A stretch of DNA of 32,467 bases from Jaenimonas drosophilae (GCA_030849065.1 JASAON010001458.1:1-32467); one strand, 5' to 3'; numbered from the stretch's first letter, positions 17,507 to 27,558 are shown. Numbers and translations: made by a program. Notes: a model not told the origin generated them from the sequence alone.

Positions 17507-19702
17507 CTAACGAGCACGCCGCATGTCTGCAGACTTCTGGGAGAGCTGCATCTGCTGGGAGGTGAAGGTGGAGTCGTTGGGGGTTCGGTCGCGCATGAGT
17601 ACTAACTTGCCGCAACACTGCTGAATGAGCGTCCTCTCATCCATCATTCCGTACCTCACCTTATCCACATCTACAAAGATGGATTCTGACTTGCCCAGTG
17701 ATGGCACGCGGCAGAGAAGCTCAAGCAGCTCATCATCCGCGCAGGGCGTTCGTCGTAGTAGAATCTGCAAAAGACGAGGAAATCGAACACGATGGCGCTG
17801 AATGACGGGCCAGTTGAAGGGAAACACAGGGCAATCCACAATTTGTAGGTTGCGGAGCTCCGTCAAACGTGGAAGTACTTGGCTGCAGAAGCCCTCCACC
17901 TCATTGGCACGGATACTGGTGTAGTGCAGAGTTTGCAGGTGGTTGTCGTTGACGCGCAGGTCCACACTCGAGGTGTAGTCCTCCGAGAGGAGTGTCGTGA
18001 GCTCCTGAGGGCTCAGGTTCATGTACCACTCCTTCGTCCCACCGAGTTTGTACCACAGACTCACAAGACCATCGGCACCCATGTTGAGGTATGACCCATA
18101 TGTTCCACGAAGTGCGTCTAACTCCTGGAATTTTTCAATGCTTCCAATCGAGGACTCATTGCTCGGCGGTGCGCCATCCACAATCATCGCCTTGGCGTTG
18201 GGTGCGTGACAGGTGGAGGTGATGCGAATGGGCTCCCCACTGAGATTCACGGCACGGCTCACTGCCTGGATGCCTTCGTAGGAGATGTCGGGGCACGACG
18301 AGACGTCCAGCTTGACAAGCTTCATGAAGCGCCGCGGCAGTTGCAGAAGATTGGCGTCTGTCATGTGCGAGCGGGAGAGGTCCAGCTTAGTGAGGAGAGG
18401 GAACGGCTTGTTGATGGAGTCGAGTGTGGCTAAGTCAATAGGGCAGTCCATCCCCTTCAGCCCACACACCTCCAACTTGGGCAGTCGTGAGAGGACGTGC
18501 TCAAAGAAGCCGATGGGTACCGTAACGCCGTCAATGGGGAGGAAGTACTCCCGCGTGGTGTTGCTGGAGAGGAGTAGAGTGAGCTCCTCGGGTGTGATGA
18601 GCGCTCGCCATCCTGCACTACCCCCGAGTTCGCGCCACATGTCTAAGAGATCCACCTTGGAAAGGCTCAGGAGCGTGCGGTCCATGAGATCAGCGTGCAT
18701 ACGGTCTGCCTGGATGGACTGGATGAGGTGTTTCACGGCTCCATCCGTTGGCTTCGTACCGAGCGGAACGACGCGGCTCGATGAGCGGCGGCGCTCAAGG
18801 TTGGGCAGGTTGATGGCGGCAGCGGGTCCACCCTGACGCGTCGAGGCGTTCGTTCCTGGTCGATTGCCATCTGCCGTGCCTCCACGGTTGCGGAAGGCCG
18901 CCACCGCCTGCATCGCTCGGTTGGGTTGAGCTATGCCGTTGTGGGAGCCCTGCGTATCATCCAAGGCGGTTGCTCGTCCTGGCTCAGCCGCGCTATTGAC
19001 GCTTGGTGCTCCACGAGCGGAGTACCGCGCCTGCTGCTCTCGAAGTTCCTCCGCGGTGAGGAGCTGTGACGTGACGCTCTGCTCATTTGGATCGCGCTCC
19101 TGCCGCCCACTGGCAAAGTAGTAGATGTACGGGCTCTTGCGTCCAGTGAGGGGTGCCTCCTTCACCGACTCGGTTCCACCAACCGACTCCGCACGCTGGC
19201 CCTGCTCCTGTTCCTGCCGCAGCCGTTGAAGCCGCTCTTGTTCCGTCTTGTACTCGAGAAGCCTCCGCTCCTCCTCATCGTAGGCCTTTCGCAGTGCTGC
19301 CATGCTGCTCTCATAACTGCAGGTGAGGCTGGCCATGGCCTCCTTGATAGCAAAAAGCGTTTGCAAGGATGGCTTGGCGTACTCAATGGTGGTGGTGGTC
19401 GTCGTTGACGTTGGTGCAGCAGCTGGAGCTGCCGCTGCTGGTGGAGGTTCGCGTTGCTTCTCCAGCTCTCGTTGCCGACGTTCACGGTTCTCTGCACGTT
19501 GTTGTTGTAGGTACTGCTCCAAAGCAAAGGAACGTGTTTCTCCTTTAGACTGACGAATCAACTGAATGTACTCCTTCCGAACATCCTCGGAGTAGCGCAA
19601 GTCGCACTGCAACTTGCAGATTTGCTCCTCCAGTGAAGATACCTGCTTTCGCTGTTGCTGCATTTGGTCCTCCATGTGGGCCATGCGCTCATTCTTCGAC
19701 AT
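17507..19702 (-). CDS. Coiled-coil protein with two leucine-rich modules, 731 residues
   Basis: A complete ATG-to-TAG frame. A pyrimidine tract CTTCCTCCATCCTCAG ends four bases before the ATG, supporting this start. Residues 1-~90 and ~120-185 are charged coiled coil, split by an Ala/Pro/Thr stretch. A disordered linker runs to ~320. Residues ~350-470 and ~545-665 form two related modules 194 residues apart: LLDMWRELGGSAGW (Trp 356) with TPEELTLLLSS, and LVSLWYKLGGTKEW (Trp 550) with SPQELTTLLSE. Each is followed by leucine-rich-repeat-like strands (LTKLDLSRSHMTDANLLQL; LRNLQIVDCPVFP). Such coiled-coil plus LRR proteins are common in kinetoplastid cytoskeleton and flagellum, but that role is an inference. 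The WxxLGG element is not one I can name. Confidence 0.85.
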   Translation of the reverse strand: MSKNERMAHMEDQMQQQRKQVSSLEEQICKLQCDLRYSEDVRKEYIQLIRQSKGETRSFALEQYLQQQRAENRERRQRELEKQREPPPAAAAPAAAPTSTTTTTTIEYAKPSLQTLFAIKEAMASLTCSYESSMAALRKAYDEEERRLLEYKTEQERLQRLRQEQEQGQRAESVGGTESVKEAPLTGRKSPYIYYFASGRQERDPNEQSVTSQLLTAEELREQQARYSARGAPSVNSAAEPGRATALDDTQGSHNGIAQPNRAMQAVAAFRNRGGTADGNRPGTNASTRQGGPAAAINLPNLERRRSSSRVVPLGTKPTDGAVKHLIQSIQADRMHADLMDRTLLSLSKVDLLDMWRELGGSAGWRALITPEELTLLLSSNTTREYFLPIDGVTVPIGFFEHVLSRLPKLEVCGLKGMDCPIDLATLDSINKPFPLLTKLDLSRSHMTDANLLQLPRRFMKLVKLDVSSCPDISYEGIQAVSRAVNLSGEPIRITSTCHAPNAKAMIVDGAPPSNESSIGSIEKFQELDALRGTYGSYLNMGADGLVSLWYKLGGTKEWYMNLSPQELTTLLSEDYTSSVDLRVNDNHLQTLHYTSIRANEVEGFCSQVLPRLTELRNLQIVDCPVFPFNWPVIQRHRVRFPRLLQILLRRTPCADDELLELLCRVPSLGKSESIFVDVDKVRYGMMDERTLIQQCCGKLVLMRDRTPNDSTFTSQQMQLSQKSADMRRAR

Positions 19703-20032
19703 GGCGCTGAGGATGGAGGAAGCTCAGAGCACTTACAAGTATCAACCCGCACCTCCAACTGATTGTCCTGAAGGTAACACTGCGGCCAGATCTCTAGAAA
19801 CGATGCTGGCGCGTGGGTTAAACAAACTACGTGGAATAAACGTCGTACGAGCGTTGATCTAGTGCTCCTATTCTAGCTGCAACACAGAATGCAAAAGAAA
19901 CAACAGCAATCGCACATCACTACACAACAAAAACAAAAATAGGTGAAGCACCACCGCAAATAGCAGAAGGAAGATCATCTTGTGGGCTCTATTCAGCATG
20001 TAGAACATCGGCCACTACCAGGGCAGTAGCTT
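19703..20032. other. Intergenic region, nothing beyond acceptor signals
   Basis: A 330-base spacer. The sense strand contains the pyrimidine tract and AG just upstream of the ATG at 19702 (AG at 19708-19707). The rest is CAA/AAAC-rich on the plus strand with no frame worth calling. Confidence 0.5.
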
Positions 20033-22594
20033 CTATGAGTAGTTTGTGGTAGGTTCAGCGTGTGTCACAACCTCCACCACAACCTCAGGTGCCCAGCCAC
20101 CCAAGACGCCGGTTTTGTCCAGACGAAGAAGAACATCATCACATTGTTGGAGATCTCTGCGTGACTGAGCGAGTGAGCGCTCGAGCACTCGTACACGATC
20201 CTGGGATGCGTGGAGCTCCCGTTGAAGCACCGAATGGGAGGTGCGGCGGGCGGATGAGCTACTTCGATAGTGATCCCGTGGCGATCGCGTCGCCGCAAAG
20301 TCCTTCGCACTGTTGATCTTCTCACGCAAGATGGAGTGACGAGATGGGGTCGTACGTTTCTTTTCCTTTCGAAGTGTGTGGAGCTGGCGTTGGATGAGAT
20401 CAATGCCGTTGGCCAAGGTGGTGTTGTCAGCCACAATCAGAGCAGTCTCTCGTTGAGCATCTTGCCAACTACGGAGGAGGTTCGACTGGACGTCCTTCGC
20501 CCGGGCGAGCTCCACGCGTAAGGATCCAAGTTCAGCCAAAACATCATCGCGCTGTGCTCGAACCGCCGACGACGGCACAGTACCATCGCCGCCATCTGCA
20601 CGATCTGGCTGAGTGCGGCGAAGGCTTTCCGTGGCAACATGCAACTGACGCTGAGCCTCATCCAACTTGCTGTGAAGATCCATGTTCAACTGCATGAGCG
20701 CACTGTATCCCTTCAGCTCTGACATGAGCACCTGGGGGTCCTTTTCTGCCCATCGTGTGTGGGTAGATGAGGTTGCCGGGCGCGCTTCCTCTTCTCCGCC
20801 CTCATCTCCATGGTCACTGTGTTTGCGAGGCAGCTGACGAATGGCTGCTTGCTGCGACAGCATCTGCTCCAAGGTGAAGGTGCGGCCTTCAGCCACGCCA
20901 ACACGGTTCTTGAGCATCCCAACCTCCTCCTGCAACAAATTTTGATTCTTCTTTGCTTGAGACAAGGACGTTTGGAGCTCCTCACACTGACGCTCCAGAC
21001 GAACACGCTCGGCGAGCTCCCGCTGCACCGACACCTGCAGCTCCTTCTCTCTACCACTGTACTGAGAGAGGTCGGCTGCCAGCTCCGCACAGCGCTGTTT
21101 CAACGCATCATTCTGCGTTTGGAGAGCTCCACTCAGCGACTCCGATTGACGCGTTTGCCGAAGTTGCTGGATGAGTGCCTCGCGGTCGCTCTCTTCCTTT
21201 GCAGATTGGCTCTTGGCTGCTCTCAGCTGCTCCTTCAGGGCATTCACCTCAACCTGCTGATGGCGGCTCTCCTCCATATGCTTCTGACGTAGCTGGTCTT
21301 CACGGAAAGACGCAGATTCCGACTCCCGCTCCAGCCGTCTCTGAAGCCGAAGGAGCTCTTCGTGTTGCGCACGGAGCTCCTCTTCGAAGCGGCGCTGCTG
21401 CACACCCGTCAGTGCCGCCTTTGCCTTTTCCTCCACCGCCGTGATGGAATCCATCGCACTGGCCTGGGTGGCGTTATTTTGGAGCTTCGTAATAGTGGCG
21501 CGCAGCCCATCCACCTCAGCCTCTGACTCACGCCACTTGTTGCGGTAGTGCTGCATCTGTTGCTGGAGGTATCGCACCTCTCCCGCTGCATCTTCCTGCC
21601 CAGTGAGGCGTGGCTGACCTTGCCCATCCATCCCACTCATCAGCTCCAGCGCACGCAGTTTGGCTTGTGTTGTTTTCAGCACCTCCTCAGCCGATTGAGC
21701 CTTTCGCGAGGCAACCTCCATCCCTGCACGAAGTTCCTCGCAATCAGAGGATTTAGAGTCTAGCTGGGCTTGGATGGATGTGCGTTCCGCCGAGGTAGCA
21801 CGCAGCTCCTCACGGCATCGCGCAAGGTCGCGCTCGAGCACATCACGCGAGGTGCCCATCGCCTGCAGCTCCACCTGCATCTCGTGGAGTGTTGTATCAC
21901 GACGTGCAAGGTTGAGTCGCAAGTCGGAGATGAGTTGTGCAGTGTGGGCATCCACACCACCTCCATCACTACGTGCGGGAGGCGTACTCTTCGCCGCGGT
22001 GAAGATGGCCACCCCTTCTGTCACATCCCCAGCCATACGAGCCTTTCCTCGCTTGTTGGCTGCACGAAGATCAACATCGGAGTCCAGCAGCTCCTGCACA
22101 TCATTCACCCCACACTGCCGCATGGCGTGCTCGTAGCGCTCCACCTTCTCCCTCCACGTTGCCGCCTCCGCGCTGAACGACTTCAGCTCTTTTTGGAGGC
22201 GCGACAATTCCTTCTGCATCAACGCCAACGTGCGTCGCGAGCTCACAAAGTCCTGCCGCAAGAATCCAAGCTCCTCGTTGATGCTGTGGAAGTTGCGATG
22301 ATGCAGGCCACGGTACTCATCCTCGGAGAATCCTTTCTGCGTGGAGGAGGAGATGTTGGTGAATGCTCGAGGAGAGGAAGACACCTCACTTGCTGGACTG
22401 TTGCTGCGCGCGCGTAGTGTATGAGCGGGGCTGTGGAGGGGTGGCGTGGATCGTCGGTCACGTCGGTGGCTGCGGAAGGGAAGAGTGAATTCGCCACTGC
22501 CCGTCCACGACTGTTTGGCGGCATCGGCCTCCACGGGCAATGATGTGAGGCTCATGGATGTGGTTGGTGCACCATCTTCAGCATCAGATGGCAT
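20033..22594 (-). CDS. Long coiled-coil protein, 853 residues
   Basis: The longest frame opens with TTG at 22636; the first ATG is at 22594, three bases after a CTTCAG acceptor-like element, and I use it. The first ~100 residues are Ser/Arg/Pro-rich. From ~105 to ~175 and ~205 to ~590 the sequence is almost unbroken heptad-like helix rich in Glu, Gln, Arg, Leu and Ala, typical of a rod-forming coiled coil. A short acidic break (DHGDEGGEEEARP, near 610) precedes more coiled coil to ~730. A basic Ser/Arg segment and a final coiled-coil stretch follow (VLERSLAQSRRDLQQ). No head domain is recognised. Structural roles at the basal body, flagellum or Golgi are common for such proteins, but nothing here decides between them. 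Confidence 0.85.
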   Translation of the reverse strand: MPSDAEDGAPTTSMSLTSLPVEADAAKQSWTGSGEFTLPFRSHRRDRRSTPPLHSPAHTLRARSNSPASEVSSSPRAFTNISSSTQKGFSEDEYRGLHHRNFHSINEELGFLRQDFVSSRRTLALMQKELSRLQKELKSFSAEAATWREKVERYEHAMRQCGVNDVQELLDSDVDLRAANKRGKARMAGDVTEGVAIFTAAKSTPPARSDGGGVDAHTAQLISDLRLNLARRDTTLHEMQVELQAMGTSRDVLERDLARCREELRATSAERTSIQAQLDSKSSDCEELRAGMEVASRKAQSAEEVLKTTQAKLRALELMSGMDGQGQPRLTGQEDAAGEVRYLQQQMQHYRNKWRESEAEVDGLRATITKLQNNATQASAMDSITAVEEKAKAALTGVQQRRFEEELRAQHEELLRLQRRLERESESASFREDQLRQKHMEESRHQQVEVNALKEQLRAAKSQSAKEESDREALIQQLRQTRQSESLSGALQTQNDALKQRCAELAADLSQYSGREKELQVSVQRELAERVRLERQCEELQTSLSQAKKNQNLLQEEVGMLKNRVGVAEGRTFTLEQMLSQQAAIRQLPRKHSDHGDEGGEEEARPATSSTHTRWAEKDPQVLMSELKGYSALMQLNMDLHSKLDEAQRQLHVATESLRRTQPDRADGGDGTVPSSAVRAQRDDVLAELGSLRVELARAKDVQSNLLRSWQDAQRETALIVADNTTLANGIDLIQRQLHTLRKEKKRTTPSRHSILREKINSAKDFAATRSPRDHYRSSSSARRTSHSVLQRELHASQDRVRVLERSLAQSRRDLQQCDDVLLRLDKTGVLGGWAPEVVVEVVTHAEPTTNYS

Positions 22595-22886
22595 CTCCTG
22601 AAGCTGAGGATATACCAGCAACAGCAACAACACCAACTACCTACTTACGAAAAAAAACAACAAAAACAACAAGTGCAAAGGTTTGAATGAGATGCATACA
22701 CACAAATCCTGTTGATGATTCATTCATGGGCTGTGGAGAACCATGAGCAGCACGTGCTGTTGGATTGAGTGTAGGTGTGCGAGGGATGTACAAACATAAC
22801 AGTGGGAGAGAAATGAGGACACGAATAGAAGTGTGTGTAAGTTGGTGGGAGCAAGCGTATGTGTTCCACTCAGTCATCCCCCACAC

Positions 22887-24707
22887 TCACTTCATGGCCA
22901 CCAAGCCAGGAGTGATGGGCTTGGAGTTGTAGGGGTAGCCATGGCGGGCCATGAGGTCGGCGTGCTGGGCAAGCACTGGCCCAACACACGGGAGTAGGCA
23001 GCATGCTGCACAGCACGTGGCACAACTCCACCCAACCTGAGAGCAACAGCCTGGCTCCTCAAGCCCATTCCATGCCCCTTCATTCTCAGCATCCTCCGCA
23101 TCGGTGCAGCAGCAGCAACAACAACAGAGGCCAGTGGAGGAATCATTGACGCTGCTGCTGGCATCGATGGCGGGGGCGATACAGCGGTAGATGGAGGCAA
23201 GAAAAAAATCCATCGCATTAGGAGCGAGGCCGTAATGTTGGCGAATGAGAAGGCGGTTGGCGAGCAGCGCACATGGCAGGCAGCAACACGCCTCGCACGG
23301 TAAGCACAGATACGGTGCCCATCTGCAGCATCTCGTCGAGCACGAGCAGCAAGAATCTCCTCCTCCCTCACAACAGCAAAAACAACAACAACACGAATCT
23401 TCATCTTCGTTGGCGATAACGGTGCGTGTACTCGCCGGACGGTGCTTGTAGCACCCACCCTGAGGAAGGCCGTTGCCGCGGTTGGCCATCCCTGCGAGCA
23501 CGACTTCTTGGTTGGGCTCCTGCAGCTTACTCAGAAAGGCTGCAGCGTGTGGGGGCACTTCAGGCGTGGCAACAAGCTGCCCCGACTGGTTGTGTGCCAA
23601 GCTCCAGTACGTACCTCCTTCCAGCAACTGTGGGGATTCTACTGTCGTGAAGTATAGCTCGGGTCGCTCTGTGATGGATGGAATACAACAAAACATGGTG
23701 TTGGCACAACACACATAGTTCCTCGCGAGGTCGCGATGAAGAAGGCGGCGCCGCTCCTGCAGCACCATACATGGCGCACAACAGAAGCAACAGAGGCAGC
23801 CAGCGAGGCATATGCCAGGCTGTTGGCATGCGGCACCGCGGGAGCAACCTCCGCACAGCGCCGTGCCCCAATGAAGCCACGTGGCTCGTTCCGTACGTGT
23901 TGCCCGAACACGCATGTTCGTCGGGAGGTAAGGATGACTATACATGGTGTAGCAGTACATCATGGGCGGAGCAGAGTGTGGGGGCTGACGTGCAGTTTCC
24001 TCCACTGTGGCGGGTATCTGCCGCCCTTCACGAGGTGCAGCCGGCACAGCATCCACATGGCCCGATGATGATGGCAGAGCAGCAACGCGATTCGGTCTTC
24101 CGCTCCGCCCTCTAGCTTTTGCACTGCTGCCTTTTTTAGTGAGAGGTATGCTCGTCATGGACTGTTGTGGCGTTACGTCCGACGTGGGGCCGCCGCTGCT
24201 TCGTCCAGCTCGCGGTGCGGCCCGTGGGGGCTGATGATGCGATCGGTGTGTGGCATCATCTTGTGTGCTTGCACGTACATCAGTAGTGCTGGCACCCTCC
24301 TCTACCTCTCCATCATCGTCAGAAATGTAAAGGACGGGCCGCCCTTCTAAGCTTGCTTCGGTGTGAAATGTACCGGGCACCACGGCGGTGGAGAGCTCCT
24401 CCGCTGCGGGAGAGTGAGAGCGAGCGCGAGGATGCTGGCGACGTGAGGGCCCCAAGGCAGATGGAGGCGGTGCCATGAGCGAGATGGGGCCCGTTACGAC
24501 GTGGTCCACGTCCATGTACGAAACCGGGCGTGGCGCACTCTCCTCACGACGCTCAATCGGGTACTCAAGAGAGGCAATCACGCCGCTCCCCTCCCACTGA
24601 TCGCCCTCCCAGCCACGTTCCTCATCACCGCCACCGCCGTACACGTCCATCTGCTGCAGGCCATCTTCATCAAAGGAGGAAAAAGCGGGAGGAGGTCGGC
24701 CAGCCAT
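22887..24707 (-). CDS. Cysteine-rich PLAC8-like protein, 606 residues
   Basis: The longest frame opens with GTG at 24755; the first ATG (24707) follows an ACTCTTTTAG acceptor by four bases. Residues 1-~265 are disordered. The rest holds three cysteine modules. Module 1 has CCAPCMVLQERRRLLHRD (309-326). Module 2 has CCCLPCALLANRLLIRQHYG (474-493). Module 3 has CCLLPCVGPVLAQH (569-582). Between them are dense Cys runs (near 440-470 and 525-535). PLAC8 proteins share a Cys-rich head, an R..xRxxYG(I/L) element and a CCxxC motif; module 2 followed by GLAPNAMDFFLA fits this best. The family includes plant cell-number and cadmium-resistance proteins and animal placenta-specific 8. Membrane association through the hydrophobic Cys-rich stretches is likely. 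Family call is by eye. Confidence 0.8.
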   Translation of the reverse strand: MAGRPPPAFSSFDEDGLQQMDVYGGGGDEERGWEGDQWEGSGVIASLEYPIERREESAPRPVSYMDVDHVVTGPISLMAPPPSALGPSRRQHPRARSHSPAAEELSTAVVPGTFHTEASLEGRPVLYISDDDGEVEEGASTTDVRASTQDDATHRSHHQPPRAAPRAGRSSGGPTSDVTPQQSMTSIPLTKKGSSAKARGRSGRPNRVAALPSSSGHVDAVPAAPREGRQIPATVEETARQPPHSAPPMMYCYTMYSHPYLPTNMRVRATRTERATWLHWGTALCGGCSRGAACQQPGICLAGCLCCFCCAPCMVLQERRRLLHRDLARNYVCCANTMFCCIPSITERPELYFTTVESPQLLEGGTYWSLAHNQSGQLVATPEVPPHAAAFLSKLQEPNQEVVLAGMANRGNGLPQGGCYKHRPASTRTVIANEDEDSCCCCFCCCEGGGDSCCSCSTRCCRWAPYLCLPCEACCCLPCALLANRLLIRQHYGLAPNAMDFFLASIYRCIAPAIDASSSVNDSSTGLCCCCCCCTDAEDAENEGAWNGLEEPGCCSQVGWSCATCCAACCLLPCVGPVLAQHADLMARHGYPYNSKPITPGLVAMK

Positions 24708-24950
24708 TGCACTAAAAGAGTGGGTGTGGTGCAGAGAATTGTCGTTATTGCCCACTTCACAATGGCCACATTACACTAGTACAGTACAAACACAAGAAGG
24801 AGAATAAGACGGACAAGCACATTATGCTTATTCTTGTGCTGGGTGCAACACCATAAAGACGCCCGTCATGAGTGGCACAGACAATTAATGAAAAAGTTGT
24901 TCTTAGTACGTCGTCTATGTACACAGGGGGAGACTCGAAAAATAAAACTA

Positions 24951-24982
<32 letters not shown>

Positions 24983-25008
24983 GCTGTGTGTGTGTGTGCG
25001 TGTTGCTG
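24708..25008. other. Intergenic region with (CAT)n and (GT)n repeats
   Basis: A 301-base spacer. Near its right end, just beyond the stop of the 849-residue gene, it holds a (CAT)n tract and a short (GT)n tract. Near its left end it holds the likely acceptor of the PLAC8-like gene (TAG at 24714-24712). No gene was seen. Confidence 0.55.
24951..24982. repeat. (CAT)n microsatellite followed by short (GT)n
   Basis: Thirty-two bases of perfect CAT repeat, then GCTG and a GT stretch to about 24998. It lies within 60 bases of the stop codon of the 849-residue gene, in its probable 3' UTR. Confidence 0.95.
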
Positions 25009-27558
25009 CTACTCGCGCTTTGCGTTCATCTCCTCCCTCTCGAGCTCCTCCTGTCGGCGCTGCTCCTCCTCCTGCTGCTGCTGGCGGAGAATGGCATCCT
25101 TACCCTGCCGCATCACCTCTAAACGTGCGTGGATCAGCCGTCGCAGTATTTCTTGGCGGGGCCCCAAACGTCCTAGCTTAAGCAACGGGTAGGTGTTGGG
25201 CTCCACCTCCGCCATGTGAAACTCTTCATCTCCCATCTCCTCGTAGTCGAGCATCATCGTGCGCTTCGATGCTCGGCTACCTTCATCTGCCATGATGGAT
25301 GGGTCATCATGGGCTGCGGTGCTCGCATGTTGGCTCCCTCCAATGGTAAACCCAGTGTGTGTGTTGGCGGGGCTCGTTGGGGAGTAGGAACTTAATCCAT
25401 TGTTGTGTGCAGGTGCACCTGTGGATGTCTCGCTGCGCGATCGGTTCAAGCCAAGGGGGCTCTCCACGGGTGACTGAATCACGACGGCGTTGCGTGCCGA
25501 TGGGGGCGTTGCCGGTGTAGGCCCAACATGGCCAGTGAAGAGGAGGCCCATCCACACACGTGTGAAGGCGGCAGGAACCTGGGGGAGGAGATCGAAGAGG
25601 CGGCAGAAGGTTTTAAAGTCCATGTGGCACTTGCGCATCACGTTGAGTGGGATGGCCGACTTCTGGTGCGACTGAAGAACCGGCGCCTTCTTCTTGCGTT
25701 TGCCCTTATTCAGCACCTTGATGTACTCTTCTTCCTCCTCCTGTGCGATACGATCAAAGCAGTCACTGAGGACCTTGATGGATGAGGCACTCAGTGGGCA
25801 GTCAGGCTTCTCGCACTCCTCCCGGAGTTGTTTCCGAATGAGCTGCACCGTGGCCTTGTGGATATATCCCTTCCCCTCCGCGGCGAGCGTCTGGAAGCAG
25901 ACCCATCGAATCACCATGCGTGTGTCGGGGCCGTTGATGATGGCATCGAGGGCGGCTAGAATCTCGCGCAAATACACCACCGGATCCTCCAGCTGCGCCA
26001 CAATGCCCTTGACGGGTGATGCGGCATCCAGCGGGGCCAACGGCAGTTGCTGCTGCGACGAATTGGTGTGTTTCTCCAACGAACGCACGCTGCTGCCCAT
26101 GGCCAACCGTGGTCGTGAGCTTGCTGAGAAGAGCTTCGACGTACTTGTCTGGTTCGAGACGGTGCCCATGGTGCCACTGGGCAAGTTGCCGACGCTACGA
26201 CGGCTCGTGTCGGGGTCTTGTGGGTTTGTGCCCATGGAATTGGATGCGGCATCGGCAATGGGCTGAGCTTCATCTTGCTTGGCCTCCGTCATGACACGAA
26301 TATCATCAAAAAACTCGTGCACCGCAACCATGTTCGTAACCTCAAAGGGAAGGTCAGCGAGGACGCGCTCCAGCTGCGAGCGGCTGATTTGACCCTGTGC
26401 ATCGCAACATGTGAGAAGTGAGGTGCGAAAGAAGCGCAGGTTTTCAGCCGGAGCGCCCTCAGGTGGCGGCTTCGGGCCACGACGGGCCTTCTTCTTCTTG
26501 CGCTTCTTAGGAGCGCTGGCTGCCTGAGAAGCGCGGCGGAGACGCTCGCTCTGTTCCCGCTTCTCTGCGAGCTCTGGGTGTTGGATGAAGTGCGCGGCCA
26601 CGAAGATATCCTCCATCTCTTGTGCCGCCGCAATGTGGCCCTCGTGCTTGCCCAAGGCTGTTACTGTTGTATCACTTTGTGGCAGCTTGGCCGTGCTGAG
26701 CATCATACTTTCGGTGTGGGAGATGTCCAGCTGCGGGCTCTCCGGCAGTGGAGGCCGCACACCCAGGGAGCTCTTGGGGCTAATGCGCGATTGCGCGGAT
26801 GGACGACGTGTTTGGCTCGTACTCAGTGAGAGGCGCTTCATGGAGGTGGCAACGGGTGCCGCTGCGTTGCCAGTGCTGGCCGGGGTGATGATGCGCTCTT
26901 CCAGTGCCTGTGCTGCCGACTTGGCGTGTTGTCGGGCCTGTTCTTCAAGGCTCACCTTGAGTCCATCGGTGATGGGCGATGGCTGCCAATACATACCACC
27001 GTAGTAGGTCTGCACAGATGGCAGATTCACGTTGCTTCGACGCTTCTGACGTGCCTCTCGCTGCTCCGCCTCCTCGCTCAGCTGATGAAAGACGCTGTGC
27101 TTATCTTCCTCGTGTGTGGGGCGAAGACGTGGAAAGAGTGGAGCCGATGCCGTCACTCGTGGTGGGGCCACCAAATCACGCTCAGGTTGCACCACGGAGC
27201 CGTGCGTTCCGAGCAGGCGAAAGTTGGGGCCGCCCTGCTTTGATTGCGTCGATCCACCGCGTCGGGGCTCACTGTACGTCGGTAGCACCTCCACAACCAC
27301 CTCCGACTCCACCACCGCACCACCTTCACCTAAGCAACACTTCACAGCACCATCATCACGAATGAGCTCCATGTTTCCACGCACGGCGTAGTACTGAAAC
27401 ATCTCAGACTCGCCATGCGGGCGATCCTTCAAGGAGGGGGGATGATTGGGCTGATGCGAGTCAAGCAACGCCGACGGACCACCAAAAGTGAGTGTTGGGC
27501 CCGTGCGAGATTTACGCCCCGTCATGGGCCGCGAGCCGCCCTGCGTTGATCTCTTCAT
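25009..27558 (-). CDS. Hypothetical protein with EF-hand-like patches, 849 residues
   Basis: The longest frame opens with TTG at 27576; the first ATG at 27558 follows a clear TTTTTTTTAG acceptor by 33 bases. Residues 1-~300 are disordered with scattered motifs (VQTYYGGMYWQPSP near 195). A Lys-rich stretch KKRKKKKARRG lies near 360. Residues ~370-420 resemble a calcium-binding-type helix pair: FFRTSLLTCCDAQGQISRSQ with Asp 386. Residues ~535-680 look folded, with VCFQTLAAEGKGYIHKATVQ (near 550-575), another EF-hand-like turn, then a helical region ending in FKTFCRLFDLLPQVPAAFTR. The loops lack full calcium ligands. The last ~60 residues are a charged helix rich in Gln and Glu. Calmodulin-like folds without calcium binding occur in flagellar proteins, but no function is assigned. 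Confidence 0.83.
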   Translation of the reverse strand: MKRSTQGGSRPMTGRKSRTGPTLTFGGPSALLDSHQPNHPPSLKDRPHGESEMFQYYAVRGNMELIRDDGAVKCCLGEGGAVVESEVVVEVLPTYSEPRRGGSTQSKQGGPNFRLLGTHGSVVQPERDLVAPPRVTASAPLFPRLRPTHEEDKHSVFHQLSEEAEQREARQKRRSNVNLPSVQTYYGGMYWQPSPITDGLKVSLEEQARQHAKSAAQALEERIITPASTGNAAAPVATSMKRLSLSTSQTRRPSAQSRISPKSSLGVRPPLPESPQLDISHTESMMLSTAKLPQSDTTVTALGKHEGHIAAAQEMEDIFVAAHFIQHPELAEKREQSERLRRASQAASAPKKRKKKKARRGPKPPPEGAPAENLRFFRTSLLTCCDAQGQISRSQLERVLADLPFEVTNMVAVHEFFDDIRVMTEAKQDEAQPIADAASNSMGTNPQDPDTSRRSVGNLPSGTMGTVSNQTSTSKLFSASSRPRLAMGSSVRSLEKHTNSSQQQLPLAPLDAASPVKGIVAQLEDPVVYLREILAALDAIINGPDTRMVIRWVCFQTLAAEGKGYIHKATVQLIRKQLREECEKPDCPLSASSIKVLSDCFDRIAQEEEEEYIKVLNKGKRKKKAPVLQSHQKSAIPLNVMRKCHMDFKTFCRLFDLLPQVPAAFTRVWMGLLFTGHVGPTPATPPSARNAVVIQSPVESPLGLNRSRSETSTGAPAHNNGLSSYSPTSPANTHTGFTIGGSQHASTAAHDDPSIMADEGSRASKRTMMLDYEEMGDEEFHMAEVEPNTYPLLKLGRLGPRQEILRRLIHARLEVMRQGKDAILRQQQQEEEQRRQEELEREEMNAKRE

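Noticed and set aside
21770..22417. A 215-codon plus-strand frame
   Set aside because: It is antisense to the coiled-coil gene, whose heptad pattern on the minus strand is clear.
22641..22886. An 81-codon minus-strand frame between the PLAC8-like and coiled-coil genes
   Set aside because: It opens with GTG, and its hydrophobic end comes from the T-rich acceptor tract of the next gene.
24951..24982. The CAT repeat as a functional element
   Set aside because: Several (CAT)n and (GT)n tracts occur in spacers here; they look like ordinary microsatellites.
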